This document shows, piece by piece, positions 35,238 to 44,648 of a DNA stretch of 64,000 nucleotides. The first letter of the stretch is position 1. Each line of letters begins with the position of its first letter. Origin of the DNA: Salinisphaera sp. LB1 (GTDB lineage Bacteria > Pseudomonadota > Gammaproteobacteria > Nevskiales > Salinisphaeraceae); the NCBI RefSeq assembly GCF_003177035.1, contig NZ_CP029488.1:62001-126000 (forward strand), given 5' to 3'. The translations under genes were made by a program, and so were the position numbers. Under the pieces are notes generated by a model. That model saw only the letters and a program-made list of their open reading frames with translations, made no database searches and was not told the DNA's origin.

Positions 35238-36392
35238 TCAGAGCGCCTCGAGCGACAGCATGATCGCATCCATGAAGAACTTGGCCGCCCAGTTCGGGTA
35301 ACGATTGGTCATGTAGCCACCATGCCGGGGATAGGAACCGGCGATCGCCCCCCGCCGTTCAGGCTCCATTGTGGCAAGGTCCTGCGTGGACTGCACGAAT
35401 TCGATCGAGCGTCGCGCGTGGTGAATCCAGCCCTCGGTTTGATCGATGCGGGCGAGCTGCAGCCAGGCATAGGCGATCTGAACGTCGCCGGTCAGGCAAC
35501 TCCACGGCGCCGCCGCCCGCCATTGTTCATCCAGCCGGCCCGGCAGGCTGCCGTCGCGGCGCTGACATTGGACGATCCGACCCAGGCCGAGGCGCGCCGC
35601 ATCGACGAAGCGCGAGTCGCCGAGCCGCATGCCCGCGCCGAGCATCGCCTGCAGCGCGTAACCGAGCGTATGCGTCAGGGGCCGGCGGTTATCCTCCAGG
35701 TCGTTGTTGTCGAGCCACCCGTTGGGCCGCATCTGGGTCAACGCCCAATTCAGGTTGGCACGCGCGGCATCGCTGTAGCGCGGCGCGTCGAGCGCGCGTG
35801 CGGCATCGAGAAGGCCTAGGGCGGTGCGGGTGTTGTAGGTATTCAGTGGATGGGTGGCAAACGGCGAGCCGTGGCGGCGCCAGGCACCGTCGTCGTCCTG
35901 AATGGATACGAGCCAATCCGCGGCGCGTTCGAGCGAGTCGGCGAAACGCGGCTCGCCGGTGCGCTCGAAGGCGGCGGCCCAGCCGAAAAGCACTTGGCCG
36001 GTATTGAACACCGTGGGCACGAGCCGGGGCGCGGCGAGCGTGCCCGCACAGACGCCGCCGTTATCCAGCTGGACATCGGATTCCCAGTGCGCCATGCGCG
36101 TTGCGCGATCGAAATAGCTCTGATCGCCAGCGTGCTCGGCGTAAGCATAGAGGGTGGGAATGATATAGCCGGTGGTTTCGGGGTAAGACGCTTCCCAGCG
36201 TTGACGTCGGGCGTCGTAGAACGCCGGCACGCCGCCGTACTGGCCCACGTCGTGCGCATGCGCCAGCCACTCGGCCGCCGCGCGAAGATGGATCTCGGGG
36301 TCGGACAGCGGATGGCGATCGTGCCGAGCCCAGCGCCTTAGTTCATGGCCCATCCAGCGCGGATGCGCGCGTTCCAGAACCGGCGTAATCAT
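35238..36392 (-). CDS. alpha/alpha-toroid protein of unknown function
   Basis: A 384-aa protein without signal peptide or membrane helix. It is built from repeated helix pairs with periodic 'AADWLVSIQDDDGAW', 'ANLNWALTQMRPNGW', 'LGRIVQCQRRDGSLPG' and 'YAWLQLARIDQTEGW', the pattern of (alpha/alpha)6 toroids such as terpene cyclases, GH88/GH105-like or epimerase-lyase folds. No terpene-cyclase DxDD motif is seen. Its start overlaps the ATP-grasp gene (ATGA) and it is two bases from the ligase gene, so it works in the XrtA polysaccharide operon. It may act on lipid-linked sugar substrates in the cytoplasm; substrate unknown. Confidence 0.6.
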   Translation of the reverse strand: MITPVLERAHPRWMGHELRRWARHDRHPLSDPEIHLRAAAEWLAHAHDVGQYGGVPAFYDARRQRWEASYPETTGYIIPTLYAYAEHAGDQSYFDRATRMAHWESDVQLDNGGVCAGTLAAPRLVPTVFNTGQVLFGWAAAFERTGEPRFADSLERAADWLVSIQDDDGAWRRHGSPFATHPLNTYNTRTALGLLDAARALDAPRYSDAARANLNWALTQMRPNGWLDNNDLEDNRRPLTHTLGYALQAMLGAGMRLGDSRFVDAARLGLGRIVQCQRRDGSLPGRLDEQWRAAAPWSCLTGDVQIAYAWLQLARIDQTEGWIHHARRSIEFVQSTQDLATMEPERRGAIAGSYPRHGGYMTNRYPNWAAKFFMDAIMLSLEAL

Positions 36393-37585
36393 GAGCTACG
36401 CACCATCAGGCGAGCCGCCCGGGCCCGCGCGCGGTCGTACAGATCGAGCAATCCGGGCCACGGGTCCGACCGCCGCCAGAGGGCATCGACCACCCGTGCA
36501 TCGCTTGGCGCGGGGAAAGCGATCGTCTCTCCCGCCGCGGCCGCGTTGGCATCCGCCATCGGGTCTTTCCAGATCCGGGCCGGCGCGACGCGTGCCACGC
36601 GCGGGGCAACCTGGCCGAGCGCCTGACGATAGGCCGCCCATGGCAGATTCACACCGTTCAACGTAGCAATTTCTTCCTGGTAGTCGGTGCGTCCGATGGT
36701 CGGTTCGATCATCACATATTCCCGGGTCGCCGCACGCCATTTGTACTCCATGCCAGCCAACCCGACGACGCCCTGCTCGCGAAAGAAGCGTGCGGTCAGG
36801 GGGATCAGTGCCGCGGCCGCGTCGGGTGCGGCGACACAACGCGCCGTGCCGCCAGTCTGGCGCGGCCAGGCGCGCAGCTTACGGCCCACGAACGATACCG
36901 GCTCACGATCGCCGTCGCCCAGGCACTGCAAGCAGAAATAGATCGTCGAATCGTCGCCGTCGACCCACTCCTGAACGATCAGATCGCCCGAGACGGTGAG
37001 CATGTCCCGCAATTGATCGCGCGCGCCATCGATCGATTCGGCGCGACAAGCCCGGGGAAAGCGGGCGAGAAATGCGCGCTGGCGGCCCGCTGGCTTGATC
37101 ACCAGCGGCGGCACCAGCGCCGAGAGCCTGTCCAGGTCGGCGATCGAACCGATATGGCGGGTGCGCGGAACAACATACCCGCCGGCCTCGGCCGCTGCGT
37201 GGAAGCGATCCTTGCTTAGCAGACGTATCACCGTATCCGCTGGCGGCAGCTGGAGAACGTAGTTGGATTCGAGGCGCGCGCGCTGCTCGGATACGGCGGC
37301 GACTTTCTCTTCTTCGGTGAGAATCAGCGGCCGCCGCGGGCCCGGATGCCGGGCCGCCCAATCGGCCAGCGCGCCGACTGCGTTTTCCGGCTCACGATCA
37401 TCGTAACGATGGAAATCGACGTAACGACTCCGCGCGGCCGGCAGGTCACGCGAGCCCGCCAGTAGATGCACCGGCACGCCTGCGCTCGCCAGGCTGCGTA
37501 CCACGCCGAGCGCATTGAGCCCGCCACCGACCACCACGGCCGCGGGCCGGCGGCGGTATATCGAACTCAGACGCTTGCGAATCAT
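36389..37585 (-). CDS. ATP-grasp carboxylate-amine ligase-like protein
   Basis: A 398-aa protein with an N-terminal Rossmann-like domain ('AAVVVGGGLNALGVVRSLASAGV') and an ATP-grasp core. 'PLVIKPAGRQRAFLARF' gives the first ATP-binding lysine, 'LIVQEWVDGDDSTIYF' the acidic hinge, and 'GLAGMEYKWRAATREYVMIEPTIGR' the metal-binding Glu and Asn-equivalent site (motifs given in part). The layout is that of the D-aspartate ligase/CarB-like ATP-grasp proteins often found with FemAB-like and asparagine-synthase genes in exosortase loci. It may link an amino acid or amine to a sugar carboxylate. Overlaps both neighbours by ATGA. Confidence 0.75.
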   Translation of the reverse strand: MIRKRLSSIYRRRPAAVVVGGGLNALGVVRSLASAGVPVHLLAGSRDLPAARSRYVDFHRYDDREPENAVGALADWAARHPGPRRPLILTEEEKVAAVSEQRARLESNYVLQLPPADTVIRLLSKDRFHAAAEAGGYVVPRTRHIGSIADLDRLSALVPPLVIKPAGRQRAFLARFPRACRAESIDGARDQLRDMLTVSGDLIVQEWVDGDDSTIYFCLQCLGDGDREPVSFVGRKLRAWPRQTGGTARCVAAPDAAAALIPLTARFFREQGVVGLAGMEYKWRAATREYVMIEPTIGRTDYQEEIATLNGVNLPWAAYRQALGQVAPRVARVAPARIWKDPMADANAAAAGETIAFPAPSDARVVDALWRRSDPWPGLLDLYDRARARAARLMVRSS

Positions 37586-38766
37586 CGGCCACCGTACCCG
37601 GCATCTGACGCGCCAGCCGCGAGATCGTTGGCAATCGAGACCACCCGCCGCGCATTGGCCGCCCAGCTCAGATCGCGATCGACCAGCGTCGCGCGGCCCG
37701 CCTCGCCCAGCCGCGCGCGCAGCGACTCATTTTCGATCAGCCGCCGCATGGCGGCCTTGAAGGCATCCCGCGAGCCTGGTTCGAACAGCACGGCATCGTG
37801 GTCGGCTGTGAGAATCTCGCGCAGATTGGGCTGATCCGGCGCGATGATCGCCTTGCCGCAGGCCATGTATTCGAACAGCTTCAGCGGCGAGGCATAAGCG
37901 ACAACATTGGGCAACATCGCCACATCGAACGCATTCACATGGCGTTGCACGCCGTTGCGATCCACCACGCCGGTCACGGTCACAGCATCGGCCACGCCCG
38001 CCGCTTCGGCCTGTTGCCGCAGTGCCTCGGTCGCCGGTCCGTCACCCACCAACAGGAAATGCAACGACCGCGTGTCGCGATACTCCGCCAACAACTCGAT
38101 CACGGCATCGAGCCCGTGCCACTCACGGGCGAAGCCCACGAACCCGATCACCGTGGTGCACGGATCAAGGCCGAGCCGTGTCTTGGCGGCTTGTGCATCC
38201 ATCTCCGGGGCGAACCGTCGATGATTGATGCCATTCGGCGTCACCGTGATGCGCGCCGCCGCGACGCCCGCCTCGGCAACCTGATCGGCGAGAACATGGG
38301 TTACGGCAAACACATGATCGGCGGCGCGCCAGGCGCGTTGCTCGGTCCAGCGCGCCAGGAACGGCAATTTGAGCCCACCGTACGCCGATCGCTCGGCAAA
38401 CAAGGGGGCGTTGATTTCGAGCAGCAAGGGCACGCCGAAACGGCGGCGCGCGATCGCCCCGGACAGCAGCGACAGGTTGTAGCGCTCGTAGATCACATCC
38501 GGCCGAAACGCGTCGATCGCGCGGGCCAGTCGGGCATAATCGACGCCGTTGTAGCCCAGTTCCATCAGTTCATAGATCGCGCCCGGGATACGGGCCTTAA
38601 GCTTCGAAACCAGCCCGGACTCACCGCCGAACTCACGCTGATCGAAACCCTCGGGGCCGACGAGCCGCACCTCGTGGCCGGCGGCGCGCAGCGCCTCGAC
38701 CATTTCCTCGATGTGTACGTACTGGCCGTCCTTGGACCCGATCCGGTGGTGATACAGGATTCTCAT
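37582..38766 (-). CDS. GT4-family glycosyltransferase
   Basis: A 394-aa GT-B enzyme starting at the ATG that overlaps the stop of the preceding gene (38763-38766). The frame is open upstream but only as an out-of-phase shadow of that gene. The N-terminus 'RILYHHRIGSKDGQYVHIEE' is typical for this subgroup, followed by 'VIYERYNLSLLSGA' and 'ITVTPNGINHRRF'. The donor domain has 'GFVGFAREWHGLD' and 'ASPLKLFEYMACGKAIIAPD'. It belongs to the XrtA operon. Confidence 0.88.
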   Translation of the reverse strand: MRILYHHRIGSKDGQYVHIEEMVEALRAAGHEVRLVGPEGFDQREFGGESGLVSKLKARIPGAIYELMELGYNGVDYARLARAIDAFRPDVIYERYNLSLLSGAIARRRFGVPLLLEINAPLFAERSAYGGLKLPFLARWTEQRAWRAADHVFAVTHVLADQVAEAGVAAARITVTPNGINHRRFAPEMDAQAAKTRLGLDPCTTVIGFVGFAREWHGLDAVIELLAEYRDTRSLHFLLVGDGPATEALRQQAEAAGVADAVTVTGVVDRNGVQRHVNAFDVAMLPNVVAYASPLKLFEYMACGKAIIAPDQPNLREILTADHDAVLFEPGSRDAFKAAMRRLIENESLRARLGEAGRATLVDRDLSWAANARRVVSIANDLAAGASDAGYGGR

Positions 38767-40022
38767 GACCCACCCACGATCGGACGTGCAGCGTCTCGGG
38801 CGCCAAGGTCCACGCCGGTAAGCCGAGAAAAGATGGCCAGCTGACCTTCGGTGGTCGGCGCCCAGCCGAACTGCTCGGCATAACTCCGACGCGCAACGCG
38901 GCCTTGTTCGTCGAGTACGCCAGACAATTCGAGTTGCCGCCAACAGTCGAGCATCGCCGGGGCATCCCGCGCCGCCATCAGACAGCCGGCCGGGGGCCCG
39001 GTCATGATTTCCGGAATGCCGCCGACCGGCGTCGCGATCACGGCACAGCCACAGGCCAACGCTTCCAGCACGACATTGGGCATGCCTTCCGAGCCGGCCG
39101 CATGCATCAGTACATCGGCCGCCGAGAAATAATCCGGCAAGTCGTCGTGCGCGACTGCCCCTTCGAACCGGACGCGCGCGCTGAGCCCGAGACGCTCGGC
39201 CTGCGCTCGCAGCGCGCCCTCTTCGGGTCCGTCCCCCACCAGAACCAACATCACGTCGGGCATTTGTGACAGGGCCGCTAGCGCCACATGCATACCCTTG
39301 CGTTCGATCAGGTGCCCTACGCACAACCAGACGCGGCCGGTGAAGCCCAGTCGTGCACGCGCCCGATCCCGATCCCGCGGCGAGAAGCGGCTCAAGTCCA
39401 CCCCGTTTCGCAACGTATGGATCCGGTCGTCCGGCAAGCCGAGTTGGCGCATCCCGTCGGCGAGCGCCTGCGATACCGCGATAAGGCCACCGGCGCGCCG
39501 TGCGGCCTGCAGAATCTGTCGTCGCGGGGTGCGCATGGCGGCGATCTGATTGATATCGGCGCCGCGGGCCGTGATCGTCAACGGCCGATCGAAGCGCGCC
39601 GCCAACCGGGCCGCAGCGACCCCGTCCGGATAGACGTAGTGCGCGTCGATCAGATCGAAATCGAAACCCTCCACCCGCAACCGCTTCAAACACGGCGCCA
39701 CCGCGCTCGCCATCGTGGCCGGCACCCAAGTCATGCCGATCTTCGGCACAACAACATACCGCGGATGTTCGACCGCAATGCCATAGCGCGTTTCCCGCCG
39801 CGGAACCGATGCCATCTGAGCATACCGCCCGAACCGGGGATGCTTCGAGAAAAACCACGGCACCGGGGCGATCACGCGCGCTTCCACGAGTCCGGTATCG
39901 ACGAGTCCGCGTAATCGTTCCTCGACGAAAATGCCGTGGCGAGGCTGCGCACTATTCGGATACAGACTGGTGACAACGGCAATACGAAGCCGGCGGCCGC
40001 TCACGGGTCCGTTCTCAGGCAT
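38763..40022 (-). CDS. GT4-family glycosyltransferase
   Basis: A 419-aa GT-B enzyme. 'IAVVTSLYPNSAQPRHGIFVEERL' (in part), 'DAHYVYPDGVAAARLA', 'VCVGHLIERKGMH'-like 'CVGHLIERKG', and 'SEGMPNVVLEALACG' give a complete GT4 outline, close to colanic-acid-type GT4 enzymes. The start at 40022 is preferred because GGGGG lies seven bases upstream; an ATG at 40049 would overlap the amidotransferase gene and has no site. Co-directional with, and coupled to, the next glycosyltransferase. Confidence 0.87.
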   Translation of the reverse strand: MPENGPVSGRRLRIAVVTSLYPNSAQPRHGIFVEERLRGLVDTGLVEARVIAPVPWFFSKHPRFGRYAQMASVPRRETRYGIAVEHPRYVVVPKIGMTWVPATMASAVAPCLKRLRVEGFDFDLIDAHYVYPDGVAAARLAARFDRPLTITARGADINQIAAMRTPRRQILQAARRAGGLIAVSQALADGMRQLGLPDDRIHTLRNGVDLSRFSPRDRDRARARLGFTGRVWLCVGHLIERKGMHVALAALSQMPDVMLVLVGDGPEEGALRAQAERLGLSARVRFEGAVAHDDLPDYFSAADVLMHAAGSEGMPNVVLEALACGCAVIATPVGGIPEIMTGPPAGCLMAARDAPAMLDCWRQLELSGVLDEQGRVARRSYAEQFGWAPTTEGQLAIFSRLTGVDLGARDAARPIVGGS

Positions 40023-40041
40023 CGGCTTGCCCCCGTTTCCA

Positions 40042-41955
40042 TCAAGCACAAGCGGCTACCGGCGGCATACCCGCCTCGCGCTCGAGAAACCGCGATAACA
40101 TCAACAGCGACCAGATCACCGTGCCGTGATCGCGCCGGCCGCTCACATGATCGGCCCATATCCGGCCGAGCGCGTGCGGCTCGAAGATGCCGGATTCGAC
40201 CAGCGGGCCGGCGTTGAGCGCCGCGGCGCCGATGTCGCGCAACGGACCACGAAACCAGTCGGCGAGCGGCACCGAAAACCCTTTCTTCTGACGATACAGG
40301 ATGTCGTTCGGCAGGCGGTTCTCGAAACTCTTCTTGAGCAGGTACTTGCCCTGCCCTCGACGCAGTTTGTAGTCGCGCGGCAGGCCGGCGGCCCAGGCGA
40401 CGAATTCGTGGTCGAGCAGCGGCACGCGCACTTCTAGACCGTGCGCCATGCTGGCGCGATCGACCTTGGTGAGAATGTCCCCGGGCAGCCAGGTCTTGTA
40501 ATCGAGATACTGGGCGATCGACACCGGGTCGTCGCTGCCGGCGTTGGGCGCCAGATCGTTGAACAGGTCGCGCACGCGATAGCCGCCCAGCTGTTGCTTG
40601 AAGGCGCGGCTGTAAAGACGCTCCCGCAGGTCCTCGGCCACCATCGACACGCTGTGGCAATACGCTTCGGCCGTATCCATTGCCAGCGCCTGAAACGTGG
40701 TCCGGGCGCGCAGGAAACGCGGCGCGCGATCCATTTTCGGATAAACGCGACCGAGCATGCCGAAAAGCGGCCTGCGAATCGCGCGCGGTATCCGGGCGCG
40801 TGCAAGGGATTCGTTGGCATGCAGGCGATAGCGGCGATAACCGGCAAAATCCTCGTCGCCGCCATCGCCGGACAAGGCAACCGTGACCTGCTGACGCGCC
40901 AGTTCGCAGACACGATAGGTCGGCAACGCGGAGCTGTCGGCGAACGGCTCGTCGTAGACGTCGACCAGCGTATCGATCAGGCCGAAGTCATCGCCCGAGA
41001 TGCGATGCTCGCGATGGTCGGTGCCGTACTGTTCGGCGATACGCCGGGCGTAATCGGACTCGTCGAAGGCTTTATCGTCGAAACCGATGGCACAGGTCCG
41101 GACCGGGTCGGGCGAGGCGCCGGCCATCAATGAAACCACCGCGCTCGAATCCACCCCGCCGGAGAGAAACGCCCCGAGCGGCACGTCGGCCACCAGCCGC
41201 ATGCGCACCGCCTCGTCCAGCCGGGCATGCAGTTCCTGGGCCGCGACCCCGTCGTCCGGCGCATCGCGCGGGCCGAAATCGACGTCCCAGTAAGCCTCGG
41301 CGCGCGGCTCGCCCTCGCCCGCGGCCCAGGATAGTCGATGCCCGGCGGCAAGCTTGTAGGCGCCGGCAAAGATCGACAGCGGTTCCGGCACATAGCCGAG
41401 CGCCAGATATCCTTCGATCGCAAGGGGTTCCAGCCGCCGCGACAGATCGGGATGCGCCATCAGCGTCTTCAGTTCCGAGCCGAAGACCAGGTCGCCGGCG
41501 GCGGTCACGGCGTAATACAGTGGCTTGATGCCAAGCCGGTCGCGCACGAGATGAATACGGCCGGATTCGGCGTCCCAGACAGCAAAGGCGAACATGCCGC
41601 GCAGCCGCTGTACGCACGCCGCGCCCCAATGCTGCCAGGCCCGCAGTAGCGTCTCGGTATCGCAGTGGCCCTGGAAACGGTACCCGACGGCTTCGAGCTC
41701 GCGGTTGATGTCGCGATAGTTGTAGATTTCGCCGTTATAGATCAGCGTGAAGCGGCCGTCCTCGGTCGCCATCGGCTGTTCGCCGCTGGTGGGGTCGAGA
41801 ATCGTGAGCCGTCGATGGGCCAGTCCGCAGCCGGCGACAACTGTTTGATCATGCTGATCCGGCCCGCGATGCGCCTGCACGGTGTTCATCGCGTCCAACA
41901 CGGCCGCATCCGGGCGTCGGCCATTGCGGGTAACGATTCCTGTCAGACCACACAT
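40042..41955 (-). CDS. exosortase A-associated amidotransferase, asparagine-synthase type
   Basis: A 637-aa class II amidotransferase with Cys2 ('MCGLTGIVTR'), glutaminase motifs 'LAHRRLTILDP' and 'YNGEIYNYRD', and the synthetase PP-loop 'LSGGVDSSAVV' with 'LSGDGGDEDFAGYRRY'. The sequence has the stamp of the amidotransferase 1 family specific to exosortase A polysaccharide loci (for example 'YNGEIYNYRDINRELEAVG'). It probably amidates a uronic acid or a lipid-linked sugar. It is distinct from the paralogue at 14719-16635, with which it shares domain order but not local detail. Confidence 0.92.
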   Translation of the reverse strand: MCGLTGIVTRNGRRPDAAVLDAMNTVQAHRGPDQHDQTVVAGCGLAHRRLTILDPTSGEQPMATEDGRFTLIYNGEIYNYRDINRELEAVGYRFQGHCDTETLLRAWQHWGAACVQRLRGMFAFAVWDAESGRIHLVRDRLGIKPLYYAVTAAGDLVFGSELKTLMAHPDLSRRLEPLAIEGYLALGYVPEPLSIFAGAYKLAAGHRLSWAAGEGEPRAEAYWDVDFGPRDAPDDGVAAQELHARLDEAVRMRLVADVPLGAFLSGGVDSSAVVSLMAGASPDPVRTCAIGFDDKAFDESDYARRIAEQYGTDHREHRISGDDFGLIDTLVDVYDEPFADSSALPTYRVCELARQQVTVALSGDGGDEDFAGYRRYRLHANESLARARIPRAIRRPLFGMLGRVYPKMDRAPRFLRARTTFQALAMDTAEAYCHSVSMVAEDLRERLYSRAFKQQLGGYRVRDLFNDLAPNAGSDDPVSIAQYLDYKTWLPGDILTKVDRASMAHGLEVRVPLLDHEFVAWAAGLPRDYKLRRGQGKYLLKKSFENRLPNDILYRQKKGFSVPLADWFRGPLRDIGAAALNAGPLVESGIFEPHALGRIWADHVSGRRDHGTVIWSLLMLSRFLEREAGMPPVAACA

Positions 41956-41970
41956 GGCATGTTCTCCTGA

Positions 41971-43104
41971 TCAACGCGCCAGCAGCGCATCGTAAAGCGA
42001 GCAATAGCCGGCCACCATCGAAGCCACGCTGAATTCCGCCTGTACCCGACGGCGGGCCGTCTGCCCCATCGCCTGCGCCCGCTCCGGCGCGAACAGTACA
42101 CGCGCCAGCGCCGAGGCCATGGCCTCGGGCTGGCGGGCCGGCACCAACAGGCCGGTCTCGCCGTCCGCGATCAGTTCCGGATTGCCGCCCACGGCCGTGG
42201 CCACCACTGGCAGGCCGCTGGCCATGGCCTCCAGCACGGTCAACGCGATGCCCTCGGCAATCGATGAGCAGACATAGACATCGAAATGCTTGAACCAGGC
42301 ATCGGCGTCATCGCGCTGGCCGGCCAGTGTCACCTGCCCGTCGAGCCCGAGCTCACGCACGCGACCGGCCAGGCGCTCTTTTTCAGGTCCGTCGCCGACG
42401 ATCACCAGATGTAGCGGCGGCATGTCGCTCCGGGCCGTCAAAACGGCCACCGCGTCCAGGAGATGATCGAAGCCCTTCACCGGATCGAGCCGGCCCACCG
42501 TGCCGATCACGCGAGTCCCAGCCTCGATCGCGGGCAAGCCCGGCACGTCGGCCGCTTCGCCGGGCGCGAAGCGCTCGGTATCGATGCCGTTACGAATGAG
42601 CACAATCTTCGAGCGCGGTATGCGGACATCTCGCGCCAGCCAGCCCGCCAGATCCGCCGATACCGGCACGAAACGGCTGATGGCCGGCGCGAGCAGACGA
42701 CGCAGCCAGCGATACCTGGCGTTCGAACCGTTCGGATCGGCCGCATCCCGCCCGTGTTCGGCGTGCACGATATGCCGGCAGCCGGCCAACCGCGCGGGCA
42801 CAACGGCATCGATGGCGCCGATGTTGTAGCTGTGCACGATGTCGGGCGCGAGCGCGCGCAGGCGGCGATACAGGCGAAGATAGGCCGCCGGATCCTTGCC
42901 CGGCTGCTTGTCGATCGACTCGACCGTTATCCCTAGCGCCTCCGCCCGGACGGCCAATTCGCCGCGATTACGCAAACCGATGATGCGATGTGCGTACCGA
43001 TCACGCGTTGCTGCAATGACCGCGAGCGCGACCGATTCCATGCCACCGACGCCGAACCGGTCGATTACATGCACCACCTTGGGGCGTTGTGGTTGGCGCG
43101 TCAT
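41971..43104 (-). CDS. XrtA-associated GT4 glycosyltransferase (Stp2-type)
   Basis: A 377-aa GT-B enzyme. The opening 'VVHVIDRFGVGGMESVALAVI' and 'IVHSYNIGAIDA' with 'HAEHGRDAADPNGSN' are diagnostic for the sugar transferase Stp2 of PEP-CTERM/EpsH systems. 'IGTVGRLDPVKGFDHLLDA' and 'SIAEGIALTVLEAMASG' form the donor site. It overlaps the exosortase gene by ATGA, a strongly conserved neighbour relationship in such loci. Confidence 0.92.
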   Translation of the reverse strand: MTRQPQRPKVVHVIDRFGVGGMESVALAVIAATRDRYAHRIIGLRNRGELAVRAEALGITVESIDKQPGKDPAAYLRLYRRLRALAPDIVHSYNIGAIDAVVPARLAGCRHIVHAEHGRDAADPNGSNARYRWLRRLLAPAISRFVPVSADLAGWLARDVRIPRSKIVLIRNGIDTERFAPGEAADVPGLPAIEAGTRVIGTVGRLDPVKGFDHLLDAVAVLTARSDMPPLHLVIVGDGPEKERLAGRVRELGLDGQVTLAGQRDDADAWFKHFDVYVCSSIAEGIALTVLEAMASGLPVVATAVGGNPELIADGETGLLVPARQPEAMASALARVLFAPERAQAMGQTARRRVQAEFSVASMVAGYCSLYDALLAR

Positions 43105-44648
43105 GAACCGGAGCCCTCCGCACGCCGTAGCGACGCGGTCGCATCAGCCGCGACCCGGGCCAGCTTCGCGGGCCGGGGCCGACCGGCTTCGGAGACCACC
43201 AGCATGCCGGCCGGTGTCGGCTGGCCAAGCAAGCGATCGATCGATTGCCATAGTTTGAAATGCAGCGGCGAAGGCGTCCATCGCGCTCCGATGCGATAGG
43301 CGTAGAGCAGCACGCGCGCGCCGTCGCCACGCGTCGCCTTGAGCGTCAGAGTGGTGAATCCGGGGCCGTTGCCGCCCACCTTCACGGTCGTGGGGCCGGC
43401 GACGACCTGCCATGTCGAGGTGTCGTAAAGCCCGCGCCGGATATCAAGAATATCCGGGCCGTCGCTGCCGGCGTCGATACCCAGGTAATCGACCCGAATC
43501 GGACGCGCGATATCGCCGTAACGGCGGCTGAGATGAACATCCAGCCCCCGTTCCGGGGGCGCGGAGTTGCCGTTGGAGCCGTCGTTCAATGCCCGGTAAT
43601 CGGCCAGCTGTGCTGGCAGCGTCGCCGGACCCGGCCGGTCGTCGCTTGCCGCCAGCAAGCCGGTCACCGCATACCAGGTCGCCGGGAGCACGATCAGTGC
43701 GAGCGCCACCGGCACCATCCAGCGCATGCGAGCCGCCCCGTCTTCGGGCAGGCCGTGATCCGGCTCGGGCCCGGACGGCGGCGCCTGATGCCACGGCCAG
43801 CCGCATACGAACAGCAACACCAGTACGGTACCGAAGAACTGCCAACCAAAAATCAGATGGTCGGTGCCGGTCGCATACTGCAGGCCGAGGTATTCACCGA
43901 TCAGGATGGTGAAATACACGCGCAGCGCGTTGGCGATGATCGGCACGACCAGGGCGAAGCCGACGAACACCAGGCGCCGTCGCAGACGGGTGTAGAACAG
44001 ATGAGCGTAGAGCACGCCGAACGCCGTGGTAGCGACGAAGAACTTGATGCCACTGCAGGCCTGGGCCACATGCCAGGCCGAGGCCGGGGTATCGATGAAA
44101 TGCCCATCCATGACCACCGGTACGCCGGTCAGCTCGAGCGCAAGCACCGACAGATGGGCGGTGACCGTCTGCAGCGGCCCGACCATGAAATTGCCGAACG
44201 GGATCGCGAACAGCAGATAGCCGAGTGCAAAGGCGATCACCCCGGTCACCCGCGGCCCATAGAACAGATACACCATCACCGGCCAGATCAACACCGCCGC
44301 GATGTGGCGCGCCAGATTGATATCCGCCACGGCGCCCACGATCCAGAGCGCGCCCAGCGCGGCCACGCCGGTGAAAGCGATCGGTCGCGGCCGTGCCGCC
44401 ACCCGCGCCAGCCAGTGTCGCCGGCCCCAGACGAGAACGGCGCAGATCGGGAAGATCAGAAAGGCGTACTGAAAAGTGCCGGTGTCTGCCCAGGTTTTGA
44501 CAAGCGAGCGATAGCTGCTGGCATAGAGCACAATGAACGCCACCATGCAGGCGACAAACCCCAGATGCACCGCAATCTGCGGGGCGGCGCCGGCCCGGCT
44601 CGCCATCGCGCGCTCGATGGCGCTGCCCCGTGTACGGCCTTCGCTCAT
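43101..44648 (-). CDS. xrtA: exosortase A (XrtA/EpsH) fused to an EpsI domain
   Basis: A 515-aa inner-membrane protein. Residues 1-300 form the polytopic exosortase domain with the catalytic triad Cys198 ('AQACSGIKFF'), Arg243 ('NALRVYF') and His264 ('GTDHLIFGW'). This membrane peptidase-transpeptidase cuts PEP-CTERM proteins at the PEP motif. From about residue 330 a single helix leads into a periplasmic EpsI domain ('DYRALNDG', 'HLSRRYGD', 'YRIGARWTPSPLHFKLWQ'), the usual fusion in exosortase A. The start at 44648 overlaps the upstream gene by ATGA; the longer frame to 44729 has no site. All catalytic residues are present, so it should be active. Confidence 0.95.
   Translation of the reverse strand: MSEGRTRGSAIERAMASRAGAAPQIAVHLGFVACMVAFIVLYASSYRSLVKTWADTGTFQYAFLIFPICAVLVWGRRHWLARVAARPRPIAFTGVAALGALWIVGAVADINLARHIAAVLIWPVMVYLFYGPRVTGVIAFALGYLLFAIPFGNFMVGPLQTVTAHLSVLALELTGVPVVMDGHFIDTPASAWHVAQACSGIKFFVATTAFGVLYAHLFYTRLRRRLVFVGFALVVPIIANALRVYFTILIGEYLGLQYATGTDHLIFGWQFFGTVLVLLFVCGWPWHQAPPSGPEPDHGLPEDGAARMRWMVPVALALIVLPATWYAVTGLLAASDDRPGPATLPAQLADYRALNDGSNGNSAPPERGLDVHLSRRYGDIARPIRVDYLGIDAGSDGPDILDIRRGLYDTSTWQVVAGPTTVKVGGNGPGFTTLTLKATRGDGARVLLYAYRIGARWTPSPLHFKLWQSIDRLLGQPTPAGMLVVSEAGRPRPAKLARVAADATASLRRAEGSGS

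Noticed and set aside
38767-39858. Apparent 758-residue fusion protein ahead of the GT4 gene at 37582
   Set aside because: The first 364 residues are low-complexity Arg/Gly/Ala sequence antisense in phase to, and inside, the upstream GT4 gene. The ATGA overlap marks the true start.
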